From the NCBI RefSeq assembly GCF_018873765.1, contig NC_057917.1:56974464-57038463 (forward strand): DNA of 64,000 nt. Direction: 5' to 3'. A program made the position numbers and the translations under genes. Numbering within the stretch: position 1 is the stretch's first letter; every line of letters starts with the position of its first letter. This document shows positions 58,484-64,000 of this stretch, in pieces. The stretch is from Telopea speciosissima. Lineage: Eukaryota > Streptophyta > Magnoliopsida > Proteales > Proteaceae. The notes under the pieces are model-generated. The model had not been told where the DNA came from and made no database searches. It saw only the letters and a program-made list of their open reading frames with translations.

Positions 58484-59464
58484 TGTAGCCTAGGTAGGAC
58501 AAGCCCACTAGGAACCAGGGGAAACAAAGTTATGTAATAGGGCTGGCCGAATGGACAGATTTAGGTAATTAGGTCAAAAACTAGGGTTTATTTGATATTG
58601 AAGTGCAGGTTTTTGTGAGTCTAATGGTATAGGTTGGATTGAATTTGGTTGAGGTTGGAAATCTAGGGTTTCGGGTAGGATGCCTTATGAAAATGGACTG
58701 TTTGTGAGATCTAGGGTTTAGGGGCAGATTTTAGGAAAGGGGCTTATAGGGTTTTAATATGCAGGTTTAGGGGATCCTAATGATGTAAAGAAGTTAGGGT
58801 TTGCATGGGTTTTCAAATTCTGCTGTAGGGGGCAGAATTAAGTTGCAGGTTTAATGGAGGTCAAAAGTGATGGGAGAAGGGACATAGATCAGGTCTGTAT
58901 AAAGGAAAACAAAGGGCAGCAGGTCCACTTATTGTAATGCCGAGATAAGGCAGCAGCTTGAAGATTGATAGAGCCTCCTGACCTTCACAGTGCAAGGAGT
59001 TGTAGGAGTCCACCCACCCTTCACCATCTTGAGTCCACAAGGATGCAAGCTCGCAGAGGAACAGAGGCAGCAGCACGCAGGCAGCATTTTCAGGTTGAAA
59101 CAAGAGTTTTTTTTTATGCAAAATTTAGTGGGGGAGCCTGCCCACGACTACTCTATTTATAATAAGAAAGGGGGGCCAAAGGCCTTACAAAATATTCAGA
59201 TTTGAACTAGGAATCCTAGTTCTAAATCCTAGATACAGTCCTAGTCAGATTAGGACTAGTGATGCCTAATCTGATTCCTAATTACAATCAGCATACTTGT
59301 ACTCTAAATAGGAGTACAAGTTTAAACAAACAAAACAAACAAATAAAATAACCTATCCCTCTAAAATCGTGGAGGGAATAACTAAGCAACACTTGAGTAA
59401 ATAAAAAGACTGTTTTACCCCTAAAACACTAAAAAACTAAGTATGAAAAAATAAGGCTCCAACA
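58484..59464 (-). repeat. 3' LTR of the Gypsy chromovirus (approximate borders)
   Basis: On the minus strand it would start TGTTGGAGCC at 59464 and end near ...ggctaca at 58484. A TATA-like tataaataga lies at about 59152-59161. The layout matches the probable solo LTR at 26342-27728. No partner LTR is in the window and no obvious polypurine tract precedes it, so the ends are inferred. Confidence 0.6.
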
Positions 59465-59483
59465 AAAATAAAGAACAGCCAAG

Positions 59484-60707
59484 TCATGGCTTCGGCTTCT
59501 TCTTCCTAGTGCTTGGATCTGCATCAGCTCTCCCCGGCTTAGAAACATTCATCTCCAATGAATGGGTGAATGCCATATAGCGATCATATAACTCCGGATC
59601 AAGCTTCTTGAAGTCAGCGGCATGGATCCAAGTGCTGTCCTGGCGTGGGCGACCTTTCCACTTGACAAGGAAAGTGTGGTAACCGGCGCCTCGACGAGTT
59701 GTCTTGATATCGTCCAGAACCTCTTCAATCACATCTTCTATAGTTGGCTTCAGTTGGGGCAGCCGCAACATGTTCTCTGAATCACCATCATCTGAATGAT
59801 GCCCCGTATACAAATATAGATCAGCCACGTTGAAAACATTGCTTATGCCCATATCATCAGGCAACTCTAGAACATAAGCATTAGGCCCAATACGTTTCAG
59901 CACCTTGTATGGACCCATCTTCTTTGGATGTAGCTTACTGTTGACACCCAGTTGGTGTCTCTCTGGATTCACCCGTACCATGACCATGTCTCCAGGCTTG
60001 AACTCTACGAACCGGTGATGCTTGTCGGCAGTGGACTTGTAGTGATCAGTACTGGTACTGAGTGCAATCTTGCGTCGAACATTTGCATGCACTTCGGTGA
60101 TATGGCGGAGGAATTCATCTGCTTCAACACTTACCCGAGCTTGAGGGGGTAAGGGAATGAGATCAATTGGACGCCGGGGTTGTATCCCAAGGAGAATCTC
60201 GAAAGGAGTACGACCGGTGGTCCTGTTCACGGAGCTGTTGTATGCAAACTCAGCAATGTCAAGGATAGAAGGCCATGTCTTCTCATAATCTCGGACCAAA
60301 CACCGCAACAAATTTCCAAGGCTCCTGTTGACTACTTCTGTTTGTCCGTCAGTCTGGGGATGGAATGCAGTAGAGAACAAAAGCTTGGTGTTTGTCTTCA
60401 GCCATAGAGTCTTCCAGAAGTAACTCATAAACTTCACGTCACGATCGGATACGATGGTACTGGGTAACCCATGGATACGAACAATCTCCTTGAAGAACAG
60501 TTTGGCAATGTGGGAAGCATCAAGTGTTCTTCAACAGGGAATGAAGTGCCATCTTGGTGAATCTGTCAACTACCACCATGATGGAGTCAAATCTGTCTTT
60601 GGTAGGGGGTTGTCCAAGTACGAAATCCATACTGAGATCAACCCACGGCTGGTGAGGGAGCGGCAGTGGTGAATAGAGGCCTGTATTTTGTTTGGTACCT
60701 TTATCTA
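59484..60707 (-). pseudogene. Gypsy integrase core, C-terminus and chromodomain
   Basis: From 60707 the frame reads Trp-Val-Asp-Leu-Ser-Met-Asp-Phe (catalytic Asp 1) and Asp-Arg-Phe-Thr-Lys-Met, shifts frame near 60535, then continues through Asp-Arg-Asp, His-Pro-Gln-Thr-Asp-Gly-Gln-Thr-Glu (catalytic Glu), a GPY-type module (Lys-Met-Gly-Pro-Tyr-Lys-Val) and a chromodomain near the end: Tyr-His-Thr-Phe-Leu-Val-Lys-Trp-Lys-Gly, Ser-Thr-Trp-Ile. It ends in a Lys/Pro-rich tail at 59484. Chromodomains steer integration toward marked chromatin in this clade. Confidence 0.88.
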
Positions 60708-60708
60708 G

Positions 60709-61815
60709 CTAGCAAACTCGACACCTACGGATTACATGCTCTACATCCTTGGCCAAGTGAGGCCAATAGTACCGATCAGTCACTTGCAAGATGGTTTTAT
60801 CCTTCCCGAAGTATCCTCTTAGACCTCCTCCATGTAACTCCCTGATAATGTAGTGCCGTAAGGACGAGTCGGGAATACAAAGCCGAGTTCCTAAGAATAG
60901 GTAACCATCATGTAATGAATATTTAGGGTGCTGTCCACCCTGCTCCAAATAAGCATATAGGGCTTGAAAGTCCTTGTCACTAGCATACTCATCTCTGATC
61001 TGCTCGATGCTAAGTGCATGGGCTGAAGAAGTGCTCAAGGTCAGGACTTTTCTACTCAGTGCATCAGCCACTGTATTTTCCTTTCCTGACTTGTATTTGA
61101 GGGCAAAGTTGAAATCCTGTAAATATGCAACCCATTTAGCATGCCTGGTGCTAATGGACTTCTGTGAATGGAGGTGCTTGAGTGCCTCATGATCAGTGTA
61201 CAGGACGAATTCTTTGCCAATAAGGTAGTGTCTCCAATGCCGCAAGACCTGAACAATGGCATAAAGCTCTATGTCATAAGTAGAGTACCGAGTCTTGGCA
61301 TCATTGAGTTTCTCACTGTAGAATGCAATAGGATGTCCATTCTGTATAAGAACTCCGCCTAGACCAACATGGGAAGCATTAGTAACAACTTCGAAAATAT
61401 GGTCAAAGTTGGGCAGGCGTAGCACTAGAGCTTCAGTCATCTTCTTCTTAATCACTTGGAAGGTTTTTTGAGTTGCTGCTGTCCATGCGAACGGACCCTT
61501 GTTCTGTTTGGTGCATTTGGTTATGGGTGCCACGATGGCACTGAAATTGCGAATGAATCGCCTGTAAAAAGAAGCCAAACCGTGGAAGCTTCGCACTTCA
61601 ATGAATGTCTTCGGAGTAGGCCATTCAACAACGCTTCGGACCTTTTCCGGATCAGCTTCAACACCCTTTGAAGAAATTATAAAACCAAGGAAAACAACCT
61701 TGGGCAGCATGAAGGAGCACTTCTTTAAATTTATAAACAGCTTCTCTTGCCGGAGCACTCTTAGAACTTGTTTCAGGTGGTCTATATGTTCATCTGGGTG
61801 CTTACTGTACACCAA
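60709..61815 (-). pseudogene. Gypsy RT C-terminus, RNase H and integrase zinc finger
   Basis: The region runs from the RT thumb (Leu-Gly-Phe-Ile-Ile, Phe-Tyr-Arg-Arg-Phe-Ile) through RNase H to the integrase N-terminus. In RNase H the first catalytic Asp appears as Asn (Val-Thr-Asn-Ala-Ser); Tyr-Thr-Asp-His-Glu-Ala is normal. In the integrase HHCC finger the second His is replaced by Tyr (Arg-Gly-Tyr-Phe-Gly). A TAG follows Arg-Val-Cys at 60709. Confidence 0.87.
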
Positions 61816-62303
61816 AATATCATCAAATTAACAACGAGAAACTTACCGATGAAAGGACGAAGTACCTGTGTCATTACTCTCATGAATGTGCTAGGTGCAT
61901 TTGTTAGGCCAAAGGGCATGACCTTCCACTTGAACAATCCATCTTTGGTCTTGAAGGCTGTCTTCCATTCATCTCCAGGCCAGATGCGAATCTGATGGTA
62001 TCCATTTCGAAGATCAATTTTGGAAAAGATCTTTGAACCGGACAGCATGTCTAGCATGTCATCAAGCCTAGGGATTGGGAACCTATACTTGATGGTAATC
62101 TTGTTGATAGCTGTACTGTCCACACACATGCGCCACGAACTATCCTTCTTTGGTGTCAACAAGGCTGGAACAGCACAAGGGTTTATGCTCTCATCAATAA
62201 ACCCCTTCTTGAGAAGCTCTCCAACTTGTTTAGTAAGCTCTTCATGCTCAGAGGGACTCATTCTGTAGGCGGGCAGATTAGGTAACATAGCACCGGGTAC
62301 CAA
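61782..62303 (-). pseudogene. Gypsy reverse transcriptase fingers and palm
   Basis: Recognisable from Glu-Leu-Leu-Lys-Lys-Gly-Phe-Ile, Trp-Arg-Met-Cys-Val-Asp, [13 protein letters not shown] and Pro-Phe-Gly-Leu-Thr-Asn-Ala-Pro. A single-base loss near 61830 falls inside the catalytic x-x-Asp-Asp box, so RT activity is lost. Confidence 0.87.
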
Positions 62304-62746
62304 GTCGATGGCATGTTGAATGTCTCTTTGATAGGTTGTGTAAACTTCACTTCAGGTTGGGCAGCAACCTCATGAGTCACCACGGCAAGAACCAAGCCTG
62401 TATCATGGCTGGTTTGTTCAAACTCTCTCTGTGGAACAGCCAACAACTTACTTCCAGATTCTGTCCCCTTCTGGTTGGTACGCATGACACGGCGTTGACG
62501 TGATTCTTCAGGCACATTAAGGGGGTACCACTTGATCTCCTCTCCCTTATGTTGAAACACACACAAGTTTTTTCTTCCTAGGAGGGCAACATCATTGTTA
62601 TACAGCCATGGTCTTCCTAGTAACACATCAGTCATTCTCATCGGAATGATATCACACCAAATTTCCTCTGAATACTTGGGGGCCTGTAAGGGAATGTAAC
62701 ATCTCTTGTTTACATCAAGCTTATTCCCGTTCAATATGGAGACTTT
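62250..62746 (-). pseudogene. Gypsy protease C-terminal part and protease-RT linker
   Basis: It continues the gag-protease frame after the stop at 62747-62749. Contains Leu-Gly-Arg-Pro-Trp-Leu, the conserved protease flap-side motif of Ty3/Gypsy elements. The frame changes near 62310-62330 before RT. Confidence 0.8.
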
Positions 62747-64000
62747 CTATGGCATTGGATGTTTTTCAAACTTCAGACTTGCCTTCTTCACAAGGTCTTC
62801 AGAAACAACATTAACATAGCTGCCACTATCAACAATTATCTTGGCAGTGCGTTCACCTGTCCGCAAGTGAGTGTAGAAGATGCAACTACGTCGCCAATCT
62901 TCACCCTTCGATTCAGCACTCAATATACGTGCTACTATGTGTACACCTCGGGTATCTTCAAAGTCTTCACCCAGGTCATCAAAATAAGCAGCCCCATCGT
63001 CATCATCATTAGGGGGTAATGCATAAACACCCTGTTCATCAAAATCATCAGGGTCTTCTTCCTTTTCAGCTACATGAATCTGTCTCTGTTTTACTGGGCA
63101 GTCCTTAGCATAATGTCCCTTTTCATTGCAGCGATAGCAGGTGTTGGAATCACTTGTGGTCATTGGGGCTTTACCCTTATCCACACGAGAAGAGCTGCCA
63201 GTGTAGGGGGCTGTCCGTGTAGAACCAGCAGTGACATTATTACTTCTATTGTAACCATTAGTTGGTTTGGGGGCTGGAAAAGATTTCTTGGTGTCGACAG
63301 TAGTGGAGCCAAACCTTCTAGTGGTGTTCAATAGGTCTTCAGCCTTCAATGCTTTCTCAAAGTAGTCCTTAATGTCCAGAACATCTGCAACGCCAATAGC
63401 TCTAGTAATATCAGATCTTAATCCCAACCAAAATCGAGATAACATCTGAGTAGCATTCTCTATGGTATCAGTACGGGATGAAAGAGAGTCAAACTTCTGC
63501 ATGTACTCAGATACAGTCATATTCCCTTGCCGAAGGGAGTTGAATTGATCTTGCATCTGAGCTTTATAGTGTCTAGGCAAGTATTTCTCTTTCAGATCAT
63601 ACTTCATATCTTCCCAGTTGGTAGGTGCATCACCTACGCGCTCCAAATCTCTCTCTGTCTTTCGCCACCATTCTCGAGTAGAGCCAATTAATTTGGTACG
63701 TGCCAATCTCATCTTTCGATTTTCAGACAAGTCAAACCAGTCAAAATAGTCATCTAGGGCAGCAAGCCAATCATAGAATTTATGTGGATCACCATGTCCA
63801 TCATACTCTTTCGACTCTAGTTTGACCTTCTGTGTATCAAACCTCCTGTTAGTAGCTTCATCTCCAGTGAAGTAGGACTTCAAGTATTCCTCAAAATTAG
63901 GTCTTTGAGGTGCTTCAGTAGTTCTATTCCTGTCTTCTCTGTAGTCATCTCTGTCATACCTACGTCGATCCCTGTGATCTCTGTCATGTCTAGAATGATC
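62747..64000 (-). pseudogene. Gypsy gag and protease start, running off the right edge
   Basis: The open frame extends without a stop to the window edge (an Arg/Asp-rich lead lies at 63890-64000), so an ATG at 63883 is not necessarily the start. Gag core: Trp-Leu-Ala-Ala-Leu-Asp-Asp-Tyr-Phe, Trp-Trp-Arg-Lys, Phe-Asn-Ser-Leu-Arg-Gln-Gly. A CCHC knuckle (Cys-Tyr-Arg-Cys-Asn-Glu-Lys-Gly-His...Cys) lies near 63120. A protease active site Val-Asp-Ser-Gly-Ser follows near 62830. An acidic stretch (Asp-Asp-Asp-Asp) separates knuckle and protease. The frame closes at TAG 62747. Confidence 0.88.

Larger units (their letters stand above)
58484..64000 (-). mobile_element. Ty3/Gypsy chromovirus, minus strand, truncated by the window
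   Basis: On the minus strand the order is gag, protease, RT, RNase H, integrase, chromodomain, 3' LTR; the integrase-last order defines Ty3/Gypsy and the chromodomain defines chromoviruses. The 5' LTR and start of gag lie outside the window. At least two in-frame stops (62747, 60709) and three frame changes (about 62320, 61830, 60535) disable it. It sits in or next to the 5' part of the TTM-like gene. Confidence 0.9.

Noticed and set aside
58484-64000. An integrated plant virus (caulimovirid) instead of a retrotransposon
   Set aside because: Integrase, chromodomain and an LTR are present and no movement-protein or inclusion-body gene is seen; the order is that of a Ty3/Gypsy chromovirus.

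Overview
This is nuclear DNA of a flowering plant. It has intron-rich genes whose proteins belong to plant families (a SEC12-like SAR1 exchange factor, a HON4/HON5-type linker histone with AT-hooks, and a TTM1/TTM2-type CYTH protein). These sit in AT-rich DNA dominated by LTR retrotransposons, LINE remnants and MITEs. I cannot name the species. All exon coordinates were read by eye from splice signals and reading frame and may be off by a base or two.

Layout. 1-6664: AT-rich intergenic DNA with local duplications, an RTE-like retroposon 3' end and a LINE RNase H relic split by an hAT-type MITE. 6665-11066: a young non-coding LTR element (LARD-like, minus strand) with near-identical 615-bp LTRs and target duplication ttcac. 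11067-13743: intergenic DNA ending in the probable promoter of the SEC12-like gene. 13744-22284: a degenerate Ty1/Copia element with target duplication gtaac, holding a nested deleted minus-strand LTR element, a MITE and a duplicated TATA segment. It ends only about 35 bp before the start codon of the SEC12-like gene.

22320-33185: SEC12-like gene, ten exons, plus strand. Its 5.9-kb third intron carries a short MITE, an RTE 3' end, a probable solo LTR and a 5'-truncated antisense LINE. 33186-49300: intergenic repeats, including a Harbinger-like element, nested hAT-type MITEs, a second Copia element with a large internal deletion (40364-43394, target duplication caggc), three LINE relics and a Mutator-type inverted-repeat MITE.

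49588-51137: two-exon linker histone/AT-hook gene, minus strand. 53394-56660: the last six exons of a TTM1/TTM2-like gene, minus strand; its 5' part lies beyond the window. 58484-64000: a Ty3/Gypsy chromovirus on the minus strand with several breaks, running off the right edge.

The three host genes are functionally unrelated (COPII vesicle budding, chromatin architecture, tail-anchored phosphatase-like protein). Nothing suggests an operon-like or biosynthetic cluster, and I found no CRISPR, tRNA, rRNA or defence system. The most interesting signals are the LTR placed on the SEC12-like 5' UTR, and a set of MITE-like elements whose interiors are saturated with a reiterated short motif particular to each element.
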